Origin: Diadophis punctatus similis
Lineage: Eukaryota > Chordata > Lepidosauria > Squamata > Dipsadidae
Direction of reading: 5' to 3'
Length of the DNA stretch: 64,000 bases
Assembly (NCBI GenBank): GCA_023053685.1
Contig: JALIGW010000003.1
Coordinates: 145,523,665 to 145,587,664 of the forward strand
Under the pieces are notes generated by a model. That model did no database searches. It was not told the origin of the DNA and worked only from the letters and a program-made list of their open reading frames with translations. This document shows, in pieces, positions 11,096-23,240 of the stretch (its first letter is position 1; each line of letters opens with the position of its first letter). A program made the position numbers and the translations under genes.

Positions 11096-13299
11096 AAGTA
11101 TACAGGCTTCCAGTAGAACTGACCCATAGCAGTAAACAACTCCAAAAGAAATCACAACCAAACTAAAAATAAAACTAGCCCAAAGATAAAAGCACATATT
11201 AAAACAATATAAAATCATCAAAGCACATCAAAACACAAAACCAATAAATATTATAATTTATTAGAGATAATAGAGAACTTACACTTTATATATAACTGGC
11301 TAGATTCCTCCTGATGGATTATTTTGGTTTAGTTTAGTTTAGTTTTTTCACAAGCACATTTTTTTAGAACAATTCCCTAGGCCTAGAACAAATAAATCCA
11401 TCACGTCCAGCACCAGTTTATGAATGATAATCAACCACATGGTAGCACTGAAAGAAGAAATTCTGAATGGTCCAGATTTCTGATCCTCTCCCATTCTATC
11501 CAGTTTTGCACTGCGACTTTCTGAGTATCTGGATATATGTGTCTACAGTTTTGAATCTGAGTGCCACAATCTCCAACAACAAATGAACCTCCCTTTCTTT
11601 TCAACTGGGACTGCTACCTGGCCTCTATTTCTATAAAGATGAGAATTTTTGCTTTAGGATGGAGAGTTAGATACATTAAACTTTATCATTGGCACAACCA
11701 CTTTTTCTACATTGCAAATTAATCCATCCAACACACACCATTCTTATTAATGTCCTTTAGAGTTACAGTCATTTCTTGAGTACTGTATATCAAGACTTTC
11801 TTATCAAGCATTCATGTGATGTCAATCCATTCTCTGAATTTCCATTATATACAGTACCTGTCGGCAGTATTATCAACACAGTTATTTTTTACACCCTCAC
11901 ACAGTGTTAATGAGTTGCCAGCTGCCTGTTGTGATATAACAAGAAATCATGAACCCAATGTCTTCCTTATACTTTGCTGGTGGAGTTTCCTATAGCTGAA
12001 GTATCAGGTAGTATGATCAGAAGTGAACAGCCATGACAGACAAGAGGAAAGTTACTGACAGTTAAAGATGCTGATATCTATTATGCCTCCATAACTACCA
12101 CCTCCTGGAGAGACGGTTGAAGGCTTTGAAATGTTTCATTATATTCTTGGCTAACACAGATCTTTCATAAACAATACATTTTCTCTGGGAGAGACTAGTT
12201 TACTAGTGCATAGTACAATTCAGCTACATGGAACATCAGTTGTCTCTAACACATCTTTCGTGTTCTATCTTTCAGTTACTTTACAAGGTTATGTAATTAA
12301 GAGACAACCAGTTCTTGTTTTCCATATCTTTGTTTTGCATACTACAGAGCATAGTGTAATATGGCCTCAGAAAAGAAATAAAACATGTTTTTATGAATTT
12401 GGCTGGTAACAGCAAGCATCTTTATTTCTGTGATACATTTGTCGTGTTTTGGTTCATAATGTGTTATGAAATTAATTTAATCAATCCAGTCATAAGCAAT
12501 ACATCCTAATGTAGACAATGTGAGAAAATATCTCTGCCACCATCAATGCTTTTTCTATCTAAGGGGGGAAATGCTAGTTGTCTAGGTGGTATTATAGTTA
12601 TTAAGTGGTACTATGGATATTAAGGAGCACAACTGTCTACACTAGAATCACAGCTAGAAAAAGGTGCAGCTATAATTCTTTCTTATATTTATTGTAAGTG
12701 CCCCTAAAATGTATGAACTTTTAATTTATGTAGCTGTAAATAATTAAAATCAAACATTATATATCTTTATGTGATTAGCTAACTATTTTACTGGTAGAAT
12801 GATATCTACAAACAAATATTCCTATTTCCCCATACATCTCCAAATTCTGCTCCAAAGGTTTAAGTAAAGAATGTAGAGTGAATAGTATGATGAGGAAATT
12901 TTGTGTTGCAATGTTAAATATAGCCCAAAAGAGGAGAATTCAAAAAACTAATGTTGGACTAAGCTCAAAAGTGCCATTAAAGTAAATGGTATTCCAAAAT
13001 ATTACCACTTTTATTCAAATTCCAGAAATGAATACGTGATTTTCAGATGAAATTGAATATGTCCAAGGATAAGAGCTAGCAAGATCAGAAACCCAAGACT
13101 TGAGATCAGCGTTCCACTGCAATAATAAGGTACTGGTGGCAATCACCTTGAAGTCTGAGATATGAAGCAGTTCTGTCTGCATCATCTAAGGAAAAGAGGA
13201 ATTCTTTCTCTTATCTGGAATTTTAACCTTCAGTGCTATAGGTACTAAAGATTGAATTCTAGATTTAGTAATTAGTAATCCATTAGTAACCTATGACTA
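11096..13299. other. AT-rich unannotated DNA
   Basis: No open frame longer than about 68 codons and no recognised repeat. Possibly intronic or intergenic. Confidence 0.55.
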
Positions 13300-13411
13300 T
13301 TACTAAGTGTTGTATCATATGATTCTTGATTTCATTTTTCTTTATGTACACTGAGAGCTTATGCACCAAAGACAAATTTCTTGTGTGTACAATCACAGTT
13401 GGCCAATAAAG
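13300..13411 (+). mobile_element. LINE 3' end (CR1-L3/snake type) feeding a microsatellite
   Basis: The segment CACCAAAGACAAATTTCTTG, TGTGTACAATCACAGTTGG and CCAATAAAGAATTCT is the recurrent 3' terminus of a CR1-group LINE in snake genomes, which is known to end in ATTCT units. The identification rests on recalled similarity of this terminus. The upstream LINE body is not visible, so the copy is strongly 5'-truncated. Confidence 0.55.
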
Positions 13412-13593
13412 AATTCTATTCTATTCTATTCTATTCTATTCTATTCTATTCTATTCTATTCTATTCTATTCTATTCTATTCTATTCTATTCTATTCTATT
13501 CTGCATTGGATTGGATTGGATTGGATTGGATTGGATTGGATTGGATTGGATTGGATTGGATTGGATTGGATTGGATTGGATTGGATTGGATTG
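13412..13593. repeat. Paired pentamer arrays (ATTCT)n then (ATTGG)n
   Basis: About 18 ATTCT/CTATT units (13412-13502) are followed after GCA by about 18 ATTGG/GGATT units (13505-13593). Both are 5-bp, of nearly equal length, and uninterrupted. Repetitive peptides can be read through them, but these are not genes. The first array starts at the LINE tail, so retroelement seeding is likely. Confidence 0.95.
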
Positions 13594-15412
13594 TTTGTAG
13601 TAGAGATTTTTCTAATACATGAAATAAAAAAAATTTATCAGAGCTGTGTCCTGAATTTCTAGTTGTGACTTTCTAGTTTAAATATCGGTCTGGGTAAAGT
13701 TTGACAAGGGATTTGCTTTGTTTCTAGATTGTATGGGTAGCAGAACTGGATCAATTGTGCAAATGTGGCCAAACTATCTCAAATACTGATTTCAGTTCTC
13801 ATCAGCTACTGTTGGCTGGTTGTGGCATTGCTGACGGACAGTCTCATTTTTACATAGTCCATCAGTTGGAAGACCCAGGATTCTACAGAGACAGAGCATT
13901 GGAAGTTTCCAGTTTTGAATCTCTGACTGAAGCAGCATCCATGATTTCATCCCATGGATATTAATTTTTATTTTGTATTTTTAGAATCAACACACTAATC
14001 TCTCCCACGTTCTCTTCAATTAAATTGACCCCTCCAGGATAGGAAAGCGTGGCAGAAAATGAACTCCCAACAGTCTGTGGATACAAACAGACTGAGAAAA
14101 ATAACAGCCAGTCAATAAATTAAACTGTCTCTACTACAGTACCTATCTTGCAGGTTCAACCAGAAAATGCAACACGTTTTGGAGAATGGGGCATTCGTTC
14201 ATCTGTTTTGACAGCCTAGCTTTGGTGGTGCCAAAAAAAAGGCTGGAAGTCTTGGATTGTGAAATGAGAGCATCAGCAGAAGAGAATAAATACTGCAGCT
14301 TAGTACAGAAGCCAACCAGGGAAACACAAAAAGCCCCGGCTGCGTGTATTTATATCATGAAACAGCAACATGGAACAAAAATGAGCGTAAATATTACACA
14401 CACATCTTCATTTGGCAAAACGAGTCTTCTTTTTCCACATATAGCTACAAAAGAGCCAAACAATTGTGCAACAGTTCAAATCAACAAGTTCAAGAGCAGC
14501 TTTGTGGTAAAAATGCACCATGGATTGCATCAAGAAATCATAAGAGCCATAAACAGAGCGCACCCACCCAAAAACCTAACAACATCATCTGCATTTTTAA
14601 ATGCATTTTGAAGCCTCTACAAACAACAGAGCACAAAAAAGACGGAAAGAAACAGGCATCAAAGCCTCAGCAAACAAACAAGCCACAATTGCCCTTTGTT
14701 TGCTTGTTAATTTATTTATGGGTGTCTCACAATTCTTTTGACCAACTCTTTCCTTTTAACCAAACTACTTCTCTCAAGCATGGCTTGTTCGAATGTAGTT
14801 TGTTAGGGGTGGTGGGAGGGGAGAGTGGAAGATTGGCTGTATCTGCTAGACCTAAAATAAGGGGACAGTTGGGGAAGGGAAGAAACTCTCTTTAAAAGAG
14901 GAAATTGACAATGTGTCTGTTATCTAGCAAGCAGCAGTTCACTACCAGAACATACATTGATGGTTCCATAATGGCGCCTGTTCTCTACAAATTCTTATTA
15001 CTTTACTCAAAGTAAAGTAAAGTAATTACTATTACTCAATAGCCACCTCAAATAATCCAAACCAGCAGGAACAGATTCCAGAACTGCAAAGCAGATCCAG
15101 CCAAAACAGTCATGCTTTGTTTTCAGAAAGTTTGAGTTTTGTTCCAGCCATGAAATTCTTGAAACAACGATTTCAAGTTATAACCAGTCCCATTGAACTA
15201 CTATTCTTATGCTATGGTCTGTTTCATCAATACAATAGCAGAGGTTTGATCCTGAACACCTGCATAGGTTGATACTGTTCAAATGATGTTGGCTGTCAAA
15301 GACAAACTATGCATACAACAGAGGGATCTGCATGGAGAATAATTGTATGTGAATCTGTTTCTTTAGAGTGGAGTTCAATAGGGCATTGCTCTTATTCACA
15401 TGGAAGTCAATG
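13594..15412. other. Unannotated DNA with two overlapping medium ORFs
   Basis: Two overlapping + strand open frames at 14186-14611 (141 codons) and 14344-14895 (183 codons) have no recognisable domain, signal peptide or low-complexity bias. The longer one is rich in Asn, Gln, Lys and Ser. Neither has visible exon borders. I treat both as unproven. Confidence 0.45.
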
Positions 15413-15794
15413 CAGGTAGTTCTCAACTTATGACCACAACTGAGCCCAAAATTTATGTTGTTAAGTGAGAGTTTTGCCCCATTTTACGACTTTTCTTGCC
15501 ACAGTTATTAAGTGAATCACTGCAGTTGTTAAATTACTAACACGGTTATTAACTGAATCTAGTTTCCCCATTGACTTTGCTTGTCTGAAGGTCACAAAAG
15601 GAATCACATGACTCCGGCACACTGCAACCGTCATAAATGTAAGTCAGTTGTCAAGCATACGAATGTAAATCACCTGACCATGGGGGTGCTCCAACGGTTG
15701 TTAAATGTGAAAAATGGTCATAAGTCACTTTTTTCAGTGCCGTTGTAACTTCGAACAGTCACAAAACAAACTGTTATAAGTTGAGGACTACCTG
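15413..15794 (+). mobile_element. Non-autonomous DNA transposon (CAGGTAGTCCTCAACTTA family), best copy
   Basis: The termini CAGGTAGTTCTCAACTTATG and the complement of AGTTGAGGACTACCTG form a terminal inverted repeat of about 20 bp. The body has GCCCAAAATTTATG, AAGTGAATCACTGCAGTTGT, TTCCCCATTGACTTTGC and GACCATGGGGGTGCT, shared with copies at 7881, 40512 and 61028. No ORF. No 8-bp duplication was found at these borders, so the ends or superfamily remain open. Confidence 0.75.
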
Positions 15795-17399
15795 TATAAG
15801 TTAAGACCTTTCCCTACAGATATCTATGTTTCTGAGGACATTCTGTATCAGGTAATGTAAGCTGGGGACACAGTTTATTGGATGATTTGTCAGGGCACGT
15901 TCTAGTTTCTGGATATCTTCATAGAGTTCTACTGTCATTATTTAATTTAAGCTAAATATGCCTTTAATCCATCAGTTGCAAAGGCAGTTGACTTGTCTCT
16001 TGCCTGAGAACTTCAGGCTTTGGGCTTCTGTAAAAAAAAAACAGCAAACAGGATGCACACTTCTCCTAATGTCCGCTTAAGCTAATCAGATTTGAAAGCC
16101 CACATCAAGGAGTTCAATATTTAGTACAGTATATTTCCAGAGGAGCTTCAAGATGAATGTACAATTTAATAGTGCCCTTTTGATGATCCCTAGAAAACTC
16201 ATGCATATATAAATTCATTACTCAGAATCTCTGTATCTGCAATTAGTGGGCTTCTGTATCAGCAAGTAGAGAAATCTCTGTTTGAGGAAATTAGAATAGT
16301 AAGTTAAATTACAACGTTTGTCAATGAGCCCATTCTTACACTATTGATTTGTGCTAGGTGACATGATGACCTGATCTGAACCACACACACAAATGTGATG
16401 TTTCCTTAATTGAAAACCAATTGGGTCTTTATTCCCCAACCACCTTTTTAAAGGATTCATTTGTATTATCTATACTTTAAATCTCTGATACATTTAGTAA
16501 ATATTACAGATCACAAAACTACTGATTTATATTTTAATTCGGAAATATGCAGTACTTCAAGATGAAAGATTTCAACACAGCATGCCCTGCACATTAAAAT
16601 CCAAATTAAAAAAAAAAACCTTTGAAAAGAGAAGAATGTTAACACTTTTCTTGTATATATTGTAGTGCACTAATTGTTGGTTTTCATAATGTAGCTCATT
16701 AGTTTTGCATAATTTAAGTTTTAATTCATCGTTTAATTTTTAATTAAGGAGTCTTTCAAGATGAGCTTTCTGCTCAGATTTTAGTCAGTTGCTAAACACG
16801 TTTTATAAAAAAAAAACCCGCTCAGGCAAGGCAATGTCATGGTAGCCAATATAGTTCTCTCTGATATCACTATGAAAACAACCATTTTAGAATATAGGAA
16901 GAAAAAAAATAACTGCAATTTTAACATCGCATGCAGTACACTTTTAATAATTAAAAGTAATGAGAGTATTCAGACACTGAGGGGAAAAAATCTGAAACGA
17001 AAAAAAACAAAGCAACTTCCTGCCAACAAAGTGGTATCACATTTTGTTTAGAAGTATCACGAAATGATATTTGCAGCCACAAGATTTCATTGTATCATTT
17101 GGTTAACATATATTTGCTAGCTGCATCCCACTGAACTTGAACTGACCTTATCAGCAGTAATTCATATCCTTAGTTTCCAAAACAGAATTCAATAAGACAG
17201 CGTAGTTCTACATAAGGAGACAATGCATTATGTAACTTGTATTTAGAGAGCCATTTTTTTGATTAATTCTGTTAAACCTAGAGTTACATTTTTAAATATG
17301 CATATATGTGTCCTTCTTTTAAATGTAATACTCATACAGTAATCTTACCATGTTGAAACAGGAATGATCTGTGCATTTAGTTCTCCTACCAATAATAAC
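15795..17399. other. AT-rich unannotated DNA
   Basis: No gene or classifiable repeat is seen; several A runs of 8-10 bases occur near 16030, 16610 and 16810. Confidence 0.55.
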
Positions 17400-17850
17400 T
17401 ATCAATGAAGTATATTTACATTCCACCTTTTCTCTAAGCAATTTGTAGAGTATTCCCTGCAAGGTAAGCTATCTGTCCATCCGTCCGTCCGTCCGTCCAC
17501 CCACCCTCCCATCTGGCTTATAGGGGACTCATCTTATGTACCATAATCCTGAGTAGTTCACAGAAACAGCACTAAAAACATTAAGAGAAAATATAACCAG
17601 AATCAAAAACTTCCCACAACCAAATCAAATATCCCCCAGTACAGCAACATCTAGATTGACTGTGCCTGACCCCAGCCTCAGTTTAACCCAACACTTGGTG
17701 GAAGAGCCGCCCCTTGAAGATCTTCCAGAAAACTAGAAGGATAAGGGCCTGAGAAGCCCAAATGAGAATGCCTGACTAAAGTTAGGTCCCTTTTCCACAT
17801 CCAGCACCATGAACACCAGCTCACGGAATTTAATTGTTAGGATACAAATC
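17400..17850 (-). mobile_element. Possible degenerate LINE 3' region with a (GTCC)n array
   Basis: The segment holds a short GTCC tetramer array (17475-17510) and GC-richer sequence such as AGAGCCGCCCCTTGAAGATC. It resembles non-coding 3' regions of old CR1-type LINEs on the minus strand. I cannot point to a diagnostic motif other than the array, so the family call is weak. Confidence 0.25.
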
Positions 17851-18117
17851 TTTATATGCAAGCGATTTATTTCATGCAGGGTCACCTTATGGCCAAATAT
17901 ATAGTGTTCCTAAGCAAGGAATCTTTACAAGTGTATTCCTACTTGTCTATTAAGTGTCCCTTTGCAAATGCCCACATTCAGGATGCAAATTTAAGATACC
18001 AAGATTGCTGGTAGTGAGATTACTGAAGGTCAATCCCACCACTGCAGTTTAATAATTCTCCAGAAGTCACTGCCCTTGTTTCTGAGCTCACTATACTTTG
18101 AGGCCCAATTCAGAGAA

Positions 18118-18485
18118 CTAACAAGGATGTACAAAGCTTTATACCAGGTTGCACCAGGCACCACCTTGACATAATTGAATTTGCCTGTTCTCTGAGAATA
18201 TTTGGGGAAGGTTTGTAAAGAGTCATTCCTCTATCTGAAATTAAGGGGACAAATTCTTCTCTGAGATTGCATCCATATTGGAACTCCTCCCAAATGTACT
18301 GCAAGCTCCCTCTTTCGTGGCATTTCAATAATTGAGCACAGTTTTATTTCACAGAGCTTCCAATCCTAGTTAAAAGTTAGCATTCTAGAAGAGTTGTAGT
18401 TATTGGTATTATAGTGAACTATTTTAGTATTTTGTAACCTACCCAGGGACTTTGGATTTGGGTGGGCTATAAACCTTTAACTTAA
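18118..18485 (+). pseudogene. CR1/L2-type LINE: end of ORF2 plus 3' tail
   Basis: In the + strand frame starting with ATGTACAAAGC, the peptide MYKALYQVAPG is readable. This matches the conserved block of CR1/L2 ORF2 C-termini (vYKALhglAPxYL). The following 200 bp are frameshifted and stop-ridden, with a PYWNSS segment like the usual PxLWNSLP motif. It ends in TTTTGTAACCTACCCAGGG and GGGTGGGCTATAAA, the LINE 3' terminus. It is an old inactive copy. Confidence 0.55.
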
Positions 18486-18687
18486 ACCCAAAAGCCTGCT
18501 GTTTCAGCGTACTAAAGTCCAATATGCAGGTTCCAGAATTATCATGGAAATAGAGCTCGTGTCTAAACCATGAATGTTACACACAAATAGATGATAGAGT
18601 TACAATAGTTAATATAGGCATAATTGCTACATATTACTTCTAGATTGAACCACAGATATATCATGCTTTTGCTATCAGTTTCTAGAG

Positions 18688-18943
18688 CAGGGGTCCCCAA
18701 CCCCCGGGTGACAGCCCATTCAGAAGCGGCAGGCAAGAGTGCATGCGGGTGCAGCTCCAATTGCACACATGGCGGGTGGGCGGGCATGTGCATGCAGCTC
18801 CATTTGTGTGAGTAGCGGGCATGCATGCTCACCGCTTGCACAAATGGAACTGCGCGCACGTGCACTCACGCATCACTGGCACAGAACCATCCCCTCTCCC
18901 CCCCACAAACCAGTCCGCAAAATGGAAAGGTTGGAGATCACTG
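18688..18943 (+). mobile_element. hAT-like MITE (CAGGGGTCCCCAACCCC family)
   Basis: The left end is CAGGGGTCCCCAACCCCCGG. The right end GGAAAGGTTGGAGATCACTG is its degenerate complement. Flanks TTCTAGAG and TTTTAGGG agree at 6 of 8 bases. The interior is GC-rich with CAGTCCGCAAAATGG near the 3' end, as in the copy at 45634-45821. No transposase frame. Confidence 0.7.
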
Positions 18944-21900
18944 TTTTAGGGAATGAAAGCAGGAAAGTGATGCTGTGGCTTTGCATAGATCTTTAGTTAA
19001 CTACTGTGAGAAATAAAGTGCTGGATTAAATGCCGGTCTTTAAATATAATATCTTCTTATGTTCTTATGCTTGAGGCTGAGATAAAATTAGTAAATGAAT
19101 TGATAGGAGGGTTTAAAAAAATAGATAAATTTAACAGAGATATCTGTTTGCTAGATTTGAAATTCACAGTCTTAATCCGTTTCTTTTGGTCTGTACAATT
19201 GAATATGTCTTTCTCAAGATTTATCACAGAAACAGAAACCATCTTTGACTCTCCAAATTTTCAACCAATGTGTTATTTTAAAAATGATTTCTAGAGCACA
19301 TTAGCTGGAGGAGCTTCAGCTTTTTATTTTGGAAGGTGGGAGGGTTTTTTGAAGCAAAATAAGTGTATGCATTTCATTACAGGCACTTATTTTACTGCTT
19401 ATTTCGGCAATTGGTCTTCAAACAGCAATATTACAAACTTGTGGTGCTCTTGTGGTCCCAGAAGGCGGCTGGGGATTGCTTGCAAGACCTAGGTTACACA
19501 CTCCCGATATAGAGTTTCATCTATATGGATTGTATAGTATGTATAAAGATGCTTCATTTCACACCCGAATGAATTTCCAGGGCTGAAATAAGTTTACTTA
19601 TTTTTATTGTAAACATGTGTGGTTCACTCACGTCACATATTTATTTTACAAGTAGCTAAATTCCAGTAGCTTTTTTGGGCTTAAATAAACCAAATGAAAT
19701 AGAAATGCCTGCATTGATTACATAATAAACAAAAGAAATTGTGGAAATATCATGGTTGCTACACTATTAAGACAAAGCATTCCCTAAGAGGAAAGTTACA
19801 AGGTGGGAGGAGAAGAGAATGGGAAGAATTAGAAATGTAATGGATCCTAAATTAATGTTAAGTCCCTCACTTTGACGTCTTCCTTAATATTAGGCAGATC
19901 TCCATAGCTCTGTAAAAAATTTGCTAAGGTAAGAAAGTAGATGCCACAAACTGAAAGAAACCAAGCCATTACAAACATTGATGGAAGCCCAAAAATCTCA
20001 TGCTAGAGCTACATATGCACAGATTTTCCAGAACGCGTCAAAGTTTTTCTTTCCGTTGGAAAAATATAAACTTGTCAATTTTGCTAGAGTTCATGGTGCA
20101 ACTAAAACTATACTAAGTCAAATTACAAATAAATAATGAATAAATGAGAGGGAGGAGAGAGGAAAAGAGAGGGAGGGAGAGAGGGAGGGAGAGAAGGAGG
20201 GTGGGAGGGAGGGGGAGAGGAAGAGAAAGCAAAAATAGAAATTTTAAGTGACTATTAATTTGTTTACTGGGGAACGCAAAGTATTTGTTGTACAGAATCC
20301 CTCTCAAAAATTATTTCATTAACCACCAGTGTTTTTTCAGCTGCCTGTTCTTCCTCAATTATTGCTGATGCTATTTTATGGTTTTATTATTGTCATTGAT
20401 GCAGAATCCAAGGAGATATAATGAGGGGAACGTTTTTACAGTAATAAAATTGCAATATTTTTATGTCAATGGAAGTAAGACAAATAGCAACACATTATGG
20501 ACAAATCCATAAGCTATAAATGGTGCTTTTTACCATGTGCCCTTTCTTCTCCTGAAGGATAACATACCAAACTCAATGTATACAATTAGTGTTACAAGAA
20601 AATTATCCCATTCTGTCATTAGTACCACACTCAAGGTTTAAAACAGGCACATGTCTCATTGACACTTTTTCTAAGATGGAATAAGTCGTGCTATCTTAGC
20701 AAGATCTACCAGATGTTTTATCACATTTTTCTGAAGACACTGAAAACTATCTTCAGAAATCTATGCATGCAGAAATAGGAACAAAATTCAAAGTTCTGTA
20801 CCGTAGCTAAGGTAAAACTATTTCTCATTTTTAGAAGGAGTAAAATATTACCAATGTGCACAACTGTAAAATTTGACTAATTAGGTCAATAAGACCATGC
20901 AAGTAACCTGCTTTGTTGTCGAGCTGTGGTAAACAAGCAATTAATTTTAATAATCATAGGATATGAATTATTAGCTTATCAGAGTTTGGGATCTCACTTT
21001 CATGGCACAATAACGGACCATGACTTTTTTTTTAATCACCTAACATATAGATTTTAGACAAGCAGGAAAGATGACGAGAGGAAACAAGCAGGATTTTTAA
21101 CTTATATTTTGCTGATGATAGGAATGCAAAAACAGGCTGTAGAACAGATAAAAGGTTTCCTCCCCACCTCCTCTATTCACCAATACCAGAATTTATTTAT
21201 TACTTAGAGAATAGCCTGAGGAATAAATAAGCATTGTTCTGGACCAGTAACCTGGCAGTGGTGCAAATGATTAATATGTAGTTAGCTCAGATGAACAAGG
21301 TGATATAATTATAGTAAGAGCAAGGCTGCTCCATTACTCAATATTGAATATTCATTTTAAAGCCAAATTTGTCAGAGGTTTAAATAATAGCACTGTCAAG
21401 ACCACCACCCCCTCCCCAGCTTTATTTCTAGAAGGGCAGTTTTAGGAAATCAACAGAAGACAGAATGAATCTGAAGAAATCTGCATGTTTCAAATCAATA
21501 TACTGCAAATGCATCAGAAATTAACCAAAAGAACATTTGCTATTGTGGATCTAACTTGCATATTTTGAAATGGAATAGCAAGTTTCCTAAACTTTATTAG
21601 CAGTCCCTTTCAAAATATTAATTATTTTAAAAATAACCGTAACAATTTAGTGGGAAGAGAGAAATCAAAAAGTTAAAATAGCTCCCAAGTCAGGTGGTTG
21701 CTATTTCAAATATATATATATATTATGAGCAGATGAAGAAATATGACAGAAAAATTAAGCAGACAACATGTGCTGACATATCAAAGCCACCATTTCTGTT
21801 TCTTCAAAACTCTCTAAACATCCCTAAGATGCTTTAAAAGCAAACAGATTTTTAAATAAGTACACATCCTTGATAGAAAATGGAATCTTTTAAATCCAGT

Positions 21901-22627
21901 AGGCAGGGAAAGTTTGAGGATATTAATCTTATTTAAAGAAAATGCTTTGGCTGTTCAGATCTGACGACTACACAAATGTTGAAAAGCTATTTAAAGCATT
22001 GTATAGGCATGATCATTCTCAACTTAATCTTTTTGCCCAAATCATCTATGAACTCACTCTAGTGACTGGTCAAAGTGAAAAAGATAAAGCACAGCTAAAA
22101 TAGCTAGAACGCTAGAAAATGGCAGAGGACCAAATTTAATGGGGTTGATTCCAGAATAGTCACTGCATAAGCTCCCACTGCAGTAAGAGAATGTAAGTTA
22201 AATCATAATTAACTTCTGCCACTGATTTCAAGGAGACAAGTCCAATTCACTTAGAAGCAATTTAAATATGGGACAGTTCAAACAAAATGGTAAGCTAAAT
22301 CATGATTACTGGTTAATGGCTTTACAATTTAGCAATGGCTATGTCATGGGAGAGAAACCATACTTCAAGCCATAGTTTGTCTACTAGTACTGGTTCCATT
22401 AAAAAACTGTGACTATCTGACACACATCCAATGAGCAGATTTCCCACCCATAGTTAACGCAACCTAAACTAAGCAAAAAATCGTGAAGATCTCTGTATCT
22501 AACTCACAGCAGTGCATCAAATAAAAAAGAAAAGGAGGCAGAATGGTATCTAAGACAGTACATAGGGGAAATCTAAGCCCTTCCTCCCTCACAGAGTGCT
22601 GAGAAGGATCCCTCTTATGAAACAAGC
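18944..22627. other. AT-rich unannotated DNA left of the DIRS element
   Basis: No gene is recognised in 3.7 kb. The only local feature is the purine tract at 20144-20225. The DIRS element inserted at the right edge in the sequence AAACAAGC-ATT. Confidence 0.55.
20144..20225 (+). repeat. Purine-rich GGGA/GAGA tract with G-quadruplex motif
   Basis: An imperfect GA-rich tract. Positions 20199-20215 read GGGTGGGAGGGAGGGGG, four G-runs with one-base loops, a classic quadruplex-forming pattern. Confidence 0.85.
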
Positions 22628-22640
22628 ATTCTCCATTGGG

Positions 22641-22755
22641 GGTTGAAGCTAGCCTTCAGATAGGGTGATCCACAGCCAATCACATGAAGGACTGAGTCTA
22701 CCAATCAGAAACTGAGCCTCTGTCCGCCATGTTGGTTCCAGGCCCAGTTTTAGAC
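22641..22755 (+). repeat. DIRS left inverted terminal repeat
   Basis: 115 bp starting GGTTGAAGCTAGCCTTCAGA and ending GGCCCAGTTTTAGAC. It is the reverse complement of 28227-28335, with no mismatch seen apart from six extra bases near 22692-22699 (GGACTGAGTCTACC here, GGACTACC in the right copy). Confidence 0.95.
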
Positions 22756-23240
22756 TCAGTCAGTCATTAGGATAGACGTGGATCTTGGTTCTCCTATCTG
22801 ATTGCTGGTTTCTTCATCTCCTGTGAGTTATTTTCATTTTTTGTACTCCCTTTTGATTTTGCCTTGGCTCATCCTCCCTCCTGGGCGAAAAAAAAAAAAA
22901 AAAAAAGCCGCAAATTGCCCTTTGCAGCGCCGCGGCGCTCGGGCTCCCTGGATCAGACCGGTGCTTGCACCCCTGATTGGCCTGGAGAGGGGGAGCTGAG
23001 AGGACTCTTTTTCCTCCCCCTGAATCTGTGCGGCTGGGCGAGGCACAAAGAGCTTGCTCGCCTCCTTCTCACTGCCCGCAGCGGAGCCGGATCAGCTGTT
23101 CGGCGCTCCGCTTGCTCCCCGCGCCATTTTCGAGCCTTTCCTTGCCGGCCGGGAGCAATTCAAATTTCCCGCCTTTTCTCCAGCTGGCTCGCGGCGGCCA
23201 TTTTATTGGGCAATTTTTACCGGCAATTTTTCCCGCTCCG
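22756..23240 (+). promoter_or_regulatory. DIRS leader between left ITR and gag
   Basis: GC-rich untranslated leader. It contains an A run of about 19 (near 22888-22906) that is odd for a 5' leader and may be an assembly-sensitive site. The frame that includes gag stays open from an upstream ATG at 22977, but those 88 codons show no conserved character, so I place the gag start at 23241. No TATA box is evident; DIRS promoters are expected in the terminal repeat. Confidence 0.5.

Noticed and set aside
13412..13593. CRISPR-like array
   Set aside because: Units are 5 bp with no spacers; this is a vertebrate microsatellite.
13361..13662. Repetitive proteins of FYSIL and IGLDW units
   Set aside because: They are translations of the pentamer microsatellites, open in several frames because the period is not a multiple of three and the units lack stops.
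22977..23240. N-terminal 88-residue extension of gag from an upstream ATG
   Set aside because: Composition is that of GC-rich leader sequence, and the later ATG at 23241 starts the charged gag-like region.
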